Assembly: GCA_946497035.1 (NCBI GenBank)
Contig: CAMMIW010000003.1
Span: forward strand, 62,001-126,000
Direction of reading: 5' to 3'
Length of the DNA stretch: 64,000 nt
Source: an uncultured Eubacteriaceae bacterium
GTDB taxonomy: Bacteria > Bacillota > Clostridia > Lachnospirales > CAG-274
Made by a program: the position numbers and the translations under genes. Within the stretch, counting starts at the first letter, position 1; each line of letters begins with the position of its first letter. Below are positions 25,197 to 33,647 of this stretch, piece by piece. The notes under the pieces are model-generated. The model made no database searches, had not been told where the DNA came from, and saw only the letters and a program-made list of their open reading frames with translations.

Positions 25197-25589
25197 TCAA
25201 ATATCTTTTAATATTTTGTTTATAACTAAGTTTTTTATATTAAAACATTGTCTAACGCTAATATGAGCTTTTAAAGCTATAGCTTGCCAGCTATTTTTAT
25301 AAATATATCTAAAGCGTATTATATCTTTTTGATAATCTTCTAAGCTGTTTATTATATCGTCAACTAGTTTATATTCATATATTTTTTGTTTAAGATTTAA
25401 TAGTTTTTCGTTTATAATATTGTTATATACGTTCACTATTTCATCTTTGTTTTCAATTTGTATAGTTGCAAAAACGTCATTATTTTTTTTTATTCTGTTA
25501 ATCTCAATTTGTAAATTTTCTATATCTAAAATGCTTTTTCCCCAATTTTTTAGATAGTTTTCACCTTTTTTTCTCTTTTCTTTGTCCAT
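25197..25589 (-). CDS. ArpU/RinA-like phage late-gene activator (sigma region 4-like)
   Basis: A 130-residue protein with a C-terminal sigma-70 region-4-like helix-turn-helix (about residues 78-128: LEDYQKDIIRFRYIYKNSWQAI then ALKAHISVRQCFNIKNLVI). Proteins of this kind usually sit just before the terminase genes and switch on the packaging and structural operon. The N-terminal 75 residues form a charged coiled coil. It lies between the repressor-like gene and terminase, so it probably is the activator of the block. The 25092-25196 gap before terminase should hold its target promoter; I see no clear sigma-A boxes there. Confidence 0.78.
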   Translation of the reverse strand: MDKEKRKKGENYLKNWGKSILDIENLQIEINRIKKNNDVFATIQIENKDEIVNVYNNIINEKLLNLKQKIYEYKLVDDIINSLEDYQKDIIRFRYIYKNSWQAIALKAHISVRQCFNIKNLVINKILKDI

Positions 25590-25608
25590 AATAACCCTTT
25601 CTTTATTT

Positions 25609-25797
25609 TTAGCCTAAAAAAATATCATCCATCTCAATATTATAAATTTCGCTTAAAACTTTTAAAGGAGCATAGCCAACAGATGTTTTCCCCTTTTCCC
25701 AATTAATAATTGTGTGCTTGCTCACTTTAATAATATCTGCAACCTCTTGTTGTGTTAAATTTGCATTAACCCTTGCTGCTTTTAAAGATATTTTCAT
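25609..25797 (-). CDS. Small Xre-family helix-turn-helix regulator of the phage block
   Basis: A 62-residue Cro/CI-type DNA-binding protein: the Xre helix-turn-helix spans about residues 10-40 (LTQQEVADIIKVSKHTIINW) followed by EKGKTSVGYAPLKVLSEIY. AAAGGGGTGATTTT before the ATG at 25797 sets the start; the longer frame to 25863 begins within the promoter. It is the first gene of the leftward phage operon and probably regulates its own promoter through the palindrome in the spacer. Confidence 0.85.
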   Translation of the reverse strand: MKISLKAARVNANLTQQEVADIIKVSKHTIINWEKGKTSVGYAPLKVLSEIYNIEMDDIFLG

Positions 25798-25821
25798 ATT
25801 AAAATCACCCCTTTCAAAAAA

Positions 25822-25850
25822 AGTATAGTCTACTTTTTGTAGACTGTCAA
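25822..25850 (-). promoter_or_regulatory. Promoter of the phage block with palindromic operator filling the spacer
   Basis: Read leftward: TTGACA (25850-25845), a 17-base spacer GTCTACAAAAAGTAGAC that is itself a perfect 6+6 palindrome, then TATACT (25827-25822). The sequence TACTTTTTGT occurs at 25831 and again exactly 20 bases later at 25851, two helical turns apart. A protein bound here would block RNA polymerase directly. Confidence 0.82.
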
Positions 25851-25881
25851 TACTTTTTGTCATTTTTTTTTTTGAATGTAT

Positions 25882-25910
25882 TTGAATTTTTACAATTTTT
25901 GATATATAAT
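25882..25910 (+). promoter_or_regulatory. Divergent promoter towards the 81-residue regulator
   Basis: TTGAAT (25882-25887), a 17-base spacer, TATAAT (25905-25910), about 75 bases before the start codon at 25986. It is divergent from the phage promoter, 31 bases away, so both could be controlled by one regulator. Confidence 0.6.
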
Positions 25911-25985
25911 AATACTTATAGTAGAATTTTTTAACCTACACCATTTTACATTTTTTTCACTTTTGATTTTAGGAAGGAGCATACT

Positions 25986-26231
25986 ATGCATAAAAAAAAT
26001 TATAATTATATATTTTCAAAAAATTTAAACTATATTTTATTAAAAACAGGCAAAAAACAAATAGATTTATCAAGAGATTTAAAAATACCAAAGGCAACTA
26101 TATCCAGTTGGTGTTGTGGTACAAGGCTACCAAAAATAGATAAATTATCACATATAGCAACATATCTTGATATAGATAATCCAATAATTCTACTAGATGA
26201 AAATTTTAAAACATTGTTAAAAAATAAGTAA
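25986..26231 (+). CDS. Xre-like helix-turn-helix protein, divergent from the phage block
   Basis: An 81-residue protein with one Xre-type helix-turn-helix (about residues 12-60: LNYILLKTGKKQIDLSRDL, then KIPKATISSWCCGTRLPKIDKL). The layout, two small regulators facing away from each other over about 190 bases, is that of a phage repressor/Cro switch, so this may be the repressor that keeps the block silent. No protease-like domain for SOS cleavage is present. Ribosome binding site AGGAAGGAGC. It lies 73 bases before spoIVA on the same strand, so read-through into spoIVA is possible. Confidence 0.78.
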   Translation: MHKKNYNYIFSKNLNYILLKTGKKQIDLSRDLKIPKATISSWCCGTRLPKIDKLSHIATYLDIDNPIILLDENFKTLLKNK

Positions 26232-26242
26232 ATTACAAAAAA

Positions 26243-26270
26243 CATATTTTTTAATTTAAAATCATATATT
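26243..26270 (+). promoter_or_regulatory. Possible sigma-E promoter of spoIVA
   Basis: CATATT (26243-26248), 14 bases, CATATATT (26263-26270), close to the mother-cell sigma-E pattern ATATT-N14-CATAcaaT. spoIVA is a known sigma-E target in Bacillus and Clostridium. The region is very AT-rich, so chance matches are possible. Confidence 0.5.
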
Positions 26271-26304
26271 AAAATGTATTTTAAAATGGTTTAAGGAGGT
26301 TAAT

Positions 26305-27783
26305 ATGGAGCAATTTAATATTTATAAAGATATATCAGAAAGGACAAATGGAGATATATACATAGGTGTTGTTGGGCCAGTTAGAACAGGTAAATCTACT
26401 TTTATAAAAAGATTTATGGATTTATTAGTAATACCTAATATAGATGATGAATATAGCAAAGAAAGAACAAAAGATGAACTACCACAAAGTTCAGCTGGTA
26501 AAACAATTATGACAACAGAGCCTAAATTTATACCAAATAATGCAGTTTCTATAAATATAGATGAAAATGTAAGTTTCAATGTAAGAATGATAGATTGTGT
26601 AGGATATGTAGTAGCAGGTGCATCGGGATATATGGACGAAGACCAACCAAGAATGGTTTCAACACCATGGTTTAATGAAAAAATTCCTTTTGAAGAAGCA
26701 GCAGAGATAGGTACAAAAAAAGTTATAACAGATCATTCAACGATAGGAATAGTAGTTACTACAGATGGTACAATTACAGATATACCACGAGAAGAATATA
26801 TATTAGCAGAAGAAAAAGTTATAAAAGAGCTAAAGTCATTGTCAAAACCATTTGTTATACTTTTAAACACGTCAAAGCCTTATTCACAAACAACAGATGT
26901 TTTAAAACAAGAGCTAATAGAAAAATATAATTCTCCTGTTGTAGCGGTAAATATTGCACAGTTAAAGCAAGAAGATATAAATTCAATATTAGAAAAAGTT
27001 TTGTATGAATTTCCAATAAAACAGCTAAATTTTAATTTACCAAAATGGATTGAAACTTTAGATATAAATCATTGGTTAAAACAAAGTATAATACAAGATA
27101 CAAAAAAAATTTTATCAGATATAAATAAATTACATAATATAAAATCTACAGTATCAATATTAGAAAATAATGAATACATAAAAAAAGCATATATAGATAA
27201 AATAGAGCTAGGAGAAGGACTAGGGCATATAGAGATAGGGTTAAACGACAATTTATTTTATAATGTATTAAGTGAAACAACTAATATGGATATAAATAAT
27301 GAATATGAGCTAATCTCTACAATAAAGCTTTTATCAGAGGCAAAAAAAGAATATGATAAAGTAAAATATGCAATAGAAGAGGTAAAAACAAAAGGATATG
27401 GGATAGTAACGCCAACGTTAGATGAAATGATTTTAGAAAAGCCAGAGCTTATAAAACACGGCTCAAGATATGGTATAAAAATAAAAGCAACAGCTCCTAG
27501 CTTTCATCTTATAAAAGCAGACATACAAACAGAGGTTGCGCCTATAGTTGGTAGTGAAGAACAAAGCAAAGAGCTATCTCAGTATCTTTTAGAACAATTT
27601 GAAAATGAAAAGGGTAAAATTTGGGATTACAATATTTTTGGTAAATCTTTATCAGATTTAGTAAATGATGGGCTTAATACAAAACTTTATAGAATACCAG
27701 AAGATGCACAGTTAAAGTTACAAGAAACGTTACAAAAAATAATAAATGAAGGCAATGGAGGTTTAATCTGCATTCTACTATAA
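26305..27783 (+). CDS. spoIVA: Stage IV sporulation protein A
   Basis: The ATPase that polymerises on the outer forespore membrane to form the basement layer of the spore coat. The 492 residues match the usual length. It opens MEQFNIYKDISERTNGDIYI, has Walker A GPVRTGKST near residues 24-32, the Sw region MIDCVGYVV near 95, VTTDGTITDIPREEY near 150, and the conserved C-terminal tail GNGGLICILL. It is expressed in the mother cell in other spore formers. AAGGAGGTTAAT precedes the ATG. It shows that the host is an endospore former, and its immediate neighbour upstream is the regulator of the phage block. Confidence 0.97.
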   Translation: MEQFNIYKDISERTNGDIYIGVVGPVRTGKSTFIKRFMDLLVIPNIDDEYSKERTKDELPQSSAGKTIMTTEPKFIPNNAVSINIDENVSFNVRMIDCVGYVVAGASGYMDEDQPRMVSTPWFNEKIPFEEAAEIGTKKVITDHSTIGIVVTTDGTITDIPREEYILAEEKVIKELKSLSKPFVILLNTSKPYSQTTDVLKQELIEKYNSPVVAVNIAQLKQEDINSILEKVLYEFPIKQLNFNLPKWIETLDINHWLKQSIIQDTKKILSDINKLHNIKSTVSILENNEYIKKAYIDKIELGEGLGHIEIGLNDNLFYNVLSETTNMDINNEYELISTIKLLSEAKKEYDKVKYAIEEVKTKGYGIVTPTLDEMILEKPELIKHGSRYGIKIKATAPSFHLIKADIQTEVAPIVGSEEQSKELSQYLLEQFENEKGKIWDYNIFGKSLSDLVNDGLNTKLYRIPEDAQLKLQETLQKIINEGNGGLICILL

Positions 27784-27831
27784 AATTTATAATATTAAAA
27801 TTTTATATAAAATAAATTAATATATTAAATC

Positions 27832-27865
27832 AATAAGAGAATAGTATTTTTACTATTCTCTTATT
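27832..27865. terminator. Convergent terminator between spoIVA and proA
   Basis: A perfect 15-bp stem, arms AATAAGAGAATAGTA and TACTATTCTCTTATT, with a TTTT loop. It overlaps the last four sense codons and stop of proA on the minus strand. The T tract after it is weak in both directions. Confidence 0.7.
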
Positions 27866-29103
27866 TGTCCATCACCTAAAATGATATATTTGTAAGAAGT
27901 TATTTCTTTTATACCCATAGGTCCTCTAGCGTGTAATTTTTGTGTGCTAATACCTATTTCTGCTCCAAATCCAAATTGTTCTCCATCAGTAAATCTAGTA
28001 GATGCGTTAACATAAACAACTGCCGAATCTATTTCATCAACAAACTTGTTATAGTTAGAATAATTTTCAGTTATAATAGCTTCCGAATGTCCAGTAGAAT
28101 ATTTTTGTATATGTTCAATAGCTTCCTGTATATTTTCTACACATTTTATAGCTAAAATATAATCTAAAAATTCTTCTGCCCAATCTTGCTCGGTAGCTAA
28201 AGTTATGTTTTTGTTGTTTACAATAGATAATACCGTTTCATCTCCCCTTATTTCAACGTTGTTATTAAGTAGCTTTTCAATTAATTCAGGTAAAATAAGG
28301 TTAACAATGTTTTTATGTATTAATAATGTTTCCATAGAGTTACAAACAGAAGGACGTTGAATTTTAGCATTTAAAATAATATTTATAGCCTTATCAATAT
28401 TAGCAAATTCGTCTACAAATATGTGGCAATTTCCCACGCCTGTTTCAATAACAGGTATAGTGCTATTTTCAATAACAGCTTTAATAAGACCAGAGCCACC
28501 TCTAGGTATTAATAAGTCTATATATTTGTTCATTTTCATAAGTTTTTTGGTTGTTTCACGGTTAGTATCTTCAATGAGAGTTACCATATTTTCATTATAA
28601 CCTAAATCTTTAATAGTTTTTCTAAATAAATCAACAATAGCTTTATTAGAATTTAAAGCCTCCTTGCCACCTTTTAAAATAACAGAGCTAGATGCTTTAA
28701 AACACATAGCAAAAGCATCAGAGGTAACATTAGGCCTAGCCTCATAAATAATTCCAATAAGACCTATAGCAACTCTTTTTTTAGCAACTTTAAGACCATT
28801 AGGTAAAATTTTAGTGTCTATATATTCATCTAAAGGATCATCTAAATCAGCTATTTGTAAAATACCGTTAGCCATAGATTTTATTCGGTTTTCATCTAGT
28901 AATAATCTATCTATTAAGCTATCTTTCATATTATTTTTTTTAGCATTTTCAATATCTAGTTTATTAGCATTTATAATAAGGCTTTTTTGTTGTAAAAGTA
29001 CTTGGCTACAGGCTTTTAAAATATTGTTTTTTTCAAAAGATTTAAGCTTAGCTAAATCTTTGCTACTCTTTTTAGAATTTTCACATATTTCAATAATATT
29101 CAT
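27853..29103 (-). CDS. proA: Glutamate-5-semialdehyde dehydrogenase (gamma-glutamyl phosphate reductase)
   Basis: Second enzyme of proline synthesis, reducing gamma-glutamyl phosphate with NADPH. At 416 residues it has family length. Hallmarks are GLIGIIYEARPNVTSDAFAM near residue 105, LIPRGGSGLIKAV near 200, and the catalytic-Cys segment RPSVCNSMETLLIH near 250. The frame is open to 29145, but the AAAGGGGAG site selects the ATG at 29103, four bases after the end of proB. With proB it forms the proBA operon. Confidence 0.96.
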   Translation of the reverse strand: MNIIEICENSKKSSKDLAKLKSFEKNNILKACSQVLLQQKSLIINANKLDIENAKKNNMKDSLIDRLLLDENRIKSMANGILQIADLDDPLDEYIDTKILPNGLKVAKKRVAIGLIGIIYEARPNVTSDAFAMCFKASSSVILKGGKEALNSNKAIVDLFRKTIKDLGYNENMVTLIEDTNRETTKKLMKMNKYIDLLIPRGGSGLIKAVIENSTIPVIETGVGNCHIFVDEFANIDKAINIILNAKIQRPSVCNSMETLLIHKNIVNLILPELIEKLLNNNVEIRGDETVLSIVNNKNITLATEQDWAEEFLDYILAIKCVENIQEAIEHIQKYSTGHSEAIITENYSNYNKFVDEIDSAVVYVNASTRFTDGEQFGFGAEIGISTQKLHARGPMGIKEITSYKYIILGDGQIRE

Positions 29104-29107
29104 AAGA

Positions 29108-29917
29108 TTACTCCCCTTTTTTGTTAGAAACAAATAATGTACCAATATTTTGGCCGTCTAATATTTTAAATAAAATATTTGGTTCTTTTCCACTAGCGAT
29201 AATCATATCTGCCCCATTTTCATTAACCATTTTAGCAGAGCTAACTTTTGTTTTCATACCACCTGTGCCTAAAAGGCTGTTAGAGCCTTCTGCGCTATTT
29301 CGTATATTATGGTTTATTTCTGTTATTTGGCTAATAATTTTTGCATCATCATACTTGTTAGGGTCTTTAGTATACATACCGTCAATGTCAGATAAAATAA
29401 TTAAAATATCACCTTTTACAAGGTTACAAACATAAGCAGATAAAGTATCGTTGTCAGAAAAACCTTGTAGCTCATCTGTAGATACAGTATCATTTTCATT
29501 TACGATAGGTATAACACCCATTTCTAATAATCTAAATAATGTATTTTGGGCATTTTGCCTAGTAACATCATTATCAAAAACATCTTTGGTAAGTAATATT
29601 TGGGCTATTTTTTGGTTATATTTAGAGAAAAAGCTTTCATATATTTGCATAAGAACTCCTTGGCCAACAGCAGATGCAACCTGCTTGCCAATTATATCTC
29701 TAGGGCGTTCTTTTAGTAAAAGTCTTTCTGTGCCAACGGCAATAGCTCCAGAAGATACTAATATAACCTCTTTATTTTGATTTCTAATTTTAGATAAAAC
29801 ACAGGCTAAATTTTCGATAGATTGTAAGTTTAGCTTACCATCACTATGTGTTAAAGAGGTAGTGCCTATTTTTATAATAATTCTTTTATAATCTTTTATT
29901 TTTTGTCTAAAATCCAT
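29108..29917 (-). CDS. proB: Glutamate 5-kinase, short form without PUA domain
   Basis: First enzyme of proline synthesis, phosphorylating glutamate. The 269 residues cover only the amino-acid-kinase domain: KIGTTSLTH near residue 17, VLVSSGAIAVG near 55, the FSDNDTLSAYV loop near 155 and GTGGMKTKVSSAKM near 215. The C-terminal PUA domain of the roughly 367-residue E. coli form is absent, as in several Firmicutes, so the details of feedback control may differ. Upstream is an extended -10 promoter. It is followed immediately by proA. Confidence 0.95.
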   Translation of the reverse strand: MDFRQKIKDYKRIIIKIGTTSLTHSDGKLNLQSIENLACVLSKIRNQNKEVILVSSGAIAVGTERLLLKERPRDIIGKQVASAVGQGVLMQIYESFFSKYNQKIAQILLTKDVFDNDVTRQNAQNTLFRLLEMGVIPIVNENDTVSTDELQGFSDNDTLSAYVCNLVKGDILIILSDIDGMYTKDPNKYDDAKIISQITEINHNIRNSAEGSNSLLGTGGMKTKVSSAKMVNENGADMIIASGKEPNILFKILDGQNIGTLFVSNKKGE

Positions 29918-29959
29918 AATATTTATTTCCTTTATTTTACTGTAAAATTATTTTATAAT

Positions 29960-29968
29960 ATTATAACA
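29960..29968 (-). promoter_or_regulatory. Extended -10 promoter of proBA
   Basis: Read leftward, TGTTATAAT (TGnTATAAT form) lies about 45 bases before the proB start. No good -35 box is visible; the inverted repeat at 29970-29999 occupies that place. Confidence 0.4.
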
Positions 29969-29969
29969 T

Positions 29970-29999
29970 AAAGAGTTTGAAAATAAAATCAAACTCTTT
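29970..29999. terminator. Inverted repeat between mrp and proB, probable mrp terminator
   Basis: Perfect 11-bp arms AAAGAGTTTGA and TCAAACTCTTT with an 8-base loop, 75 bases after the mrp stop. The T tract is poor in the leftward direction and better in the rightward one, so it could instead act as an operator over the proBA -35 region. Confidence 0.5.
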
Positions 30000-30074
30000 A
30001 CATTTTTTCTTTTATAATATTAATCTATTTGTTTATAAACTTAATAATTAAAAGAGCATATTTTTATTATATGT

Positions 30075-30899
30075 TTATTTTACTATTTCATTTACTATAT
30101 TTTTAAATTGCTCTTTTATGATGCTATCACATTGCTCAAAACTACCTTTATAAATATTAGCTAAATCTTTTGTTGTAGGTAGCTCTGCTAAAAGCTTAAG
30201 GTTATTTTCTTTTAAAAGATTATCTGTTTCGTCTTTATCATAAATATAAATTTTTTCGTTACAATGAGGGCATAAAATGTAGCTCATATTTTCAACAATA
30301 CCATATATTTTAACTCCCATTTTTTTAGCCATATTAATAGATTTAGTAACAATCATAGATATCATACTTTGAGGCACAGATACGATAATAAGTCCAGTTA
30401 AAGGTATAGATTGCATAACAGTTAAAGTAACATCACCAGTACCAGGTGGCATATCAATAATAAGATAGTCAAGCTCTTCCCATAAAACATCTGCCCAAAA
30501 TTGATTAACACAATTGCTAAGTAAAGAGCCTCTCCAAATAACAGGTTGATTTTCATCTTTAATAAGAAGATTTAAAGATATAACTTTAATACCTTCTTTA
30601 GATAAAACAGGTATAATTTCTTGTTCAGGTGTTCCCATAGCACGAACGTCTTTATCAATACCTAAAAGTCTAACAACGCTAGGTCCAGTAATATCTGCAT
30701 CTAAAATACCAACTTTATATCCTTGGCTGTTAAGCTCTTTAGCTAATGTAACAGATACGGTGCTTTTGCCAACACCACCTTTACCACTCATAACCCCAAT
30801 AACATTTTTAATCTTATTTTTAGGATTTGTTTTAATACCACAAGTTTCTTCTTGTTTTCCACATCTCCCTTTAGAAGGACAACTTCCACAATTTCCCAT
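30075..30899 (-). CDS. Mrp/NBP35-family iron-sulfur carrier P-loop ATPase
   Basis: A 274-residue cytosolic ATPase of the Mrp family, thought to bind and hand over [4Fe-4S] clusters. The N-terminus has a Cys cluster (CGSCPSKGRC, ETCG) and the deviant Walker A GKGGVGKST near residue 38; later come GILDADITGPSV, the ADVLWEELDYLIIDMPPGTGD block near 135, and a CPHC pair near 210 typical of bacterial members. The ATG at 30908 lies directly against the GGAG site, so the start is the ATG at 30899 (MGNCGSC). It has its own promoter. Confidence 0.9.
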   Translation of the reverse strand: MGNCGSCPSKGRCGKQEETCGIKTNPKNKIKNVIGVMSGKGGVGKSTVSVTLAKELNSQGYKVGILDADITGPSVVRLLGIDKDVRAMGTPEQEIIPVLSKEGIKVISLNLLIKDENQPVIWRGSLLSNCVNQFWADVLWEELDYLIIDMPPGTGDVTLTVMQSIPLTGLIIVSVPQSMISMIVTKSINMAKKMGVKIYGIVENMSYILCPHCNEKIYIYDKDETDNLLKENNLKLLAELPTTKDLANIYKGSFEQCDSIIKEQFKNIVNEIVK

Positions 30900-30965
30900 T
30901 AATTTCATCTCCTTTTAAAATATTGTATATATCAAGTTAAAATTATTCAAACTAACTCATATATA

Positions 30966-30994
30966 ATATTAGCAAATATAAAATATATTGTCAA
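30966..30994 (-). promoter_or_regulatory. Sigma-A promoter for the mrp-like gene
   Basis: Read leftward: TTGACA (30994-30989), a 17-base spacer, TAATAT (30971-30966), about 65 bases before the start codon. Confidence 0.65.
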
Positions 30995-31065
30995 ATATAC
31001 AATATGTTTAATTTAATATAAAATAATATGTGTTAGCTTAGTTTATACGTTAAAAAATTAAGCTA

Positions 31066-31094
31066 TTGAAAATAATAAAAAAATAACGTATAAT
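31066..31094 (+). promoter_or_regulatory. Sigma-A promoter for the O-acylation pair
   Basis: TTGAAA (31066-31071), a 17-base spacer, TATAAT (31089-31094), 29 bases before the MBOAT start codon. Confidence 0.65.
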
Positions 31095-31123
31095 AAAAAA
31101 AATATATTTATAAGAGGTGTAAA

Positions 31124-32587
31124 ATGCTTTTTAACTCGCTTACATTTTTAATATTTTTATTATGCATATTAACCTTATATTATATACTACCTTATAAATA
31201 TAGGTGGTATTTACTCTTAATAGGTAGTTGCATATTTTATATGGCTTGGAGAGTAGAGTTTATATTTTTAATTTTATTTTCTAGCTTTTTCAATTATTAT
31301 ATAGGGATATTAATAGAAAAATATGAAAAAAAAGGTAAAATAATTTTAAGCTTTGGGCTAATTATAAATTTTTTAATTTTATTTATATTCAAATATAGTG
31401 TATTTGTAAATCATTCATTTATGGCTTTATATGAATATTTTAATATACCATATCCAATAAAAGATTTTGACATAGTTTTACCTATGGGTATATCTTTTTA
31501 TACATTTCAAGCTACTAGCTATACAATAGATATATATAGAAAAAGATATAAAGCAGAAAAAAATCCGTTAAAAGTAAGCTTATATATAATGTTTTTCCCT
31601 CAGCTTGTTGCAGGGCCAATAGAAAGAGCAGATAGGCTTTTAAATCAGTTATTTTTAAATCATAAATTTAATATATACAATATATCTACAGGTGTTAAAA
31701 TAATGCTTATAGGCTATTTTAAAAAAATAGTAATAGCAGATAGAGTAGCAATACTTGTAAATAGTGTATATAATTCGCCATACGATTATAACGGTATATC
31801 TTTTATAATAGCTACAATATTTTTTGCTGTTCAATTATATTGTGATTTTAGCGGTTATTCAGATATAGCGATAGGTTGTGCAAAATTATTTGGTATAGAC
31901 TTAATGGAAAACTTTAAAAGCCCTTATTTTTCAAAAAGTATAAAAGAATTTTGGACAAGATGGCATATATCATTATCTAGTTGGTTTAAAGATTATTTAT
32001 ATATACCGTTAGGAGGAAATAGAAAAGGAACAATAAGAACATATTTTAACTTAATGGTTACATTTTTAGTTAGTGGTATATGGCACGGAGCAAACTGGAC
32101 TTTTATAATATGGGGTGGTTTAAACGGTTTATACCAAATAATAGGAGATTTAAAAAATAAAGCCTTAAAAAATATAGGATTTAATATAAAAAATAAATAT
32201 ATAGATAAATTTTTAAATATTTTTAGGGTTTTAATAACATTTAGTTTAATATGCTTTTCATTAATATTTTTTAGAGCAAATACAGTAAAAGATGCTTTTT
32301 ATATAGTTGGAAATTTATTTTCAGATATAACAAATATTACTAATATTCAGTATTTATATAATATATCAACAGAATTAGGACTTAATATATTTGAAATATT
32401 AATGGTAACAGGTTGTATAATAATATTATTATTTATAGAGCTTTTAGAATATAAACAAAGAATATATGTTACATTAAATAAATTACCATTTATAATAAGA
32501 TTTATTTTTTATTATATAATAACGATAATTATAATTTCTATGGGGGTGTTTAGTAATGCAGGACAATTTATATACTTCCAGTTTTAA
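31124..32587 (+). CDS. MBOAT-family membrane O-acyltransferase (AlgI/DltB/PatA-like)
   Basis: A 487-residue multi-pass membrane protein that should move acyl groups across the membrane for O-acetylation of a surface polysaccharide or peptidoglycan. It has the family core: LPMGISFYTFQATSYTID near residue 120, FFPQLVAGPIERA near 155, CDFSGYSDIAIG near 245, and the MBOAT signature ESIKEFWTRWHISLSSWFKDYLYIPLGG-like region with SGIWHGANWTF near 325, whose His is the catalytic residue. It overlaps the next gene by 32 bases. The acceptor glycan is not encoded nearby, so the target is unknown. Confidence 0.9.
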   Translation: MLFNSLTFLIFLLCILTLYYILPYKYRWYLLLIGSCIFYMAWRVEFIFLILFSSFFNYYIGILIEKYEKKGKIILSFGLIINFLILFIFKYSVFVNHSFMALYEYFNIPYPIKDFDIVLPMGISFYTFQATSYTIDIYRKRYKAEKNPLKVSLYIMFFPQLVAGPIERADRLLNQLFLNHKFNIYNISTGVKIMLIGYFKKIVIADRVAILVNSVYNSPYDYNGISFIIATIFFAVQLYCDFSGYSDIAIGCAKLFGIDLMENFKSPYFSKSIKEFWTRWHISLSSWFKDYLYIPLGGNRKGTIRTYFNLMVTFLVSGIWHGANWTFIIWGGLNGLYQIIGDLKNKALKNIGFNIKNKYIDKFLNIFRVLITFSLICFSLIFFRANTVKDAFYIVGNLFSDITNITNIQYLYNISTELGLNIFEILMVTGCIIILLFIELLEYKQRIYVTLNKLPFIIRFIFYYIITIIIISMGVFSNAGQFIYFQF

Positions 32588-33608
32588 AACAAATATAAAA
32601 TTTATAATAAAGGTGTTTATTTTTATTTTATGTTTAATACCAATGACAATGATAATAGGTAAAAAATATTCATCTGCTAGTACAGAAAATATTATTAATG
32701 GTTTTAATAAAAAAAGATTTGAAGATTTTTATAGCTTACCAAAAAATAGTTTAGATATGGTGTTTTTAGGCTCATCACATTCTTATTGTACCTTCGATCC
32801 AGAAATATTTGATAATAAGCTAAATACAAATAGCTTTCAGTTAGGTATGCCTTTGCAACACCCAGATTCAACTTACTATACGTTAAAAGAGGTGCTAAAC
32901 TATCAAAAACCGAAAATAGTAGTTATGGAAGTTTATTGGGATTTATTAAAAAATGACTTTGAGCTTAACCAAGTTAAAACTTTATTTCAAGTTTTGAATA
33001 ATGAAACATTAAAAGATGAATATATAAAAGAAGATTTTCCCCTTTCAGAAAAAATAAAATATAATGTAAATGTATTAAAATATCAGGCAGATTACTTTGC
33101 CTACAAAGGCAACGAATATAATAATAAAATAAAAAATAAATTTAATGTTAAAGATAAAGAAACAAAAAAACAAATAGGTACAGAAGAATATCGCTCAAAA
33201 GGTTATGTTTATAGTGATTATAAAATGCTACAAGATGAATATAATAAAACTAACCAATTTAAAAATTTAGATGGAAAAAATTTTGAGTTTTCAGAAAATC
33301 AAAAATACTTTTTGCAAAAAATAATAAACCTTTGTAAAAAAAATAATATAGAGCTAATTTTTGTAACAGCTCCTATAGCTAATGTATCTATGGACTATAT
33401 AAAAAATTATAATCTTATACATGATAAAGTGGCAAATTTTGCAAAAAAACATAATATTTTTTATATAGATTATAATATAATAAATAAACAAGAAAATTTG
33501 TTAACAAATGATAATTTTAGAGATGATGCTCATCTTAATCATAGCGGGGTAGAAATAATATCAAACCATTTTATAAATATTTTAAAAGAAAATAATATAA
33601 TTTCATAA
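32556..33608 (+). CDS. SGNH-hydrolase-like membrane-anchored O-acetylation partner
   Basis: A 350-residue protein with one N-terminal membrane segment (FIIKVFIFILCLIPMTMII) and an extracytoplasmic SGNH-like domain. The block I GSSHS motif near residue 72 supplies the Ser nucleophile, and the late DDAHLNHSG near 328 supplies Asp and His, so the triad looks complete. Such proteins (AlgX/AlgJ/DltD-like) accept the acyl group from the MBOAT partner and place it on the polymer. The start lies inside the MBOAT gene behind GGGGTGTTT, indicating tight coupling. After it comes the csp leader. Confidence 0.8.
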   Translation: MQDNLYTSSFKTNIKFIIKVFIFILCLIPMTMIIGKKYSSASTENIINGFNKKRFEDFYSLPKNSLDMVFLGSSHSYCTFDPEIFDNKLNTNSFQLGMPLQHPDSTYYTLKEVLNYQKPKIVVMEVYWDLLKNDFELNQVKTLFQVLNNETLKDEYIKEDFPLSEKIKYNVNVLKYQADYFAYKGNEYNNKIKNKFNVKDKETKKQIGTEEYRSKGYVYSDYKMLQDEYNKTNQFKNLDGKNFEFSENQKYFLQKIINLCKKNNIELIFVTAPIANVSMDYIKNYNLIHDKVANFAKKHNIFYIDYNIINKQENLLTNDNFRDDAHLNHSGVEIISNHFINILKENNIIS

Positions 33609-33612
33609 AATA

Positions 33613-33641
33613 TTGACTTTAATTTACAATTATGATATTAT
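33613..33641 (+). promoter_or_regulatory. Promoter of the cold-shock gene
   Basis: TTGACT (33613-33618), a 17-base spacer, TATTAT (33636-33641), nearly 300 bases before the start codon. It starts five bases after the upstream stop. Confidence 0.6.
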
Positions 33642-33647
33642 TGAGAT

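Noticed and set aside
11918..26231. The block as an R-type bacteriocin (tailocin)
   Set aside because: Terminase, portal, scaffold and capsid genes are intact, which tailocins lack, and there is no receptor-binding fibre.
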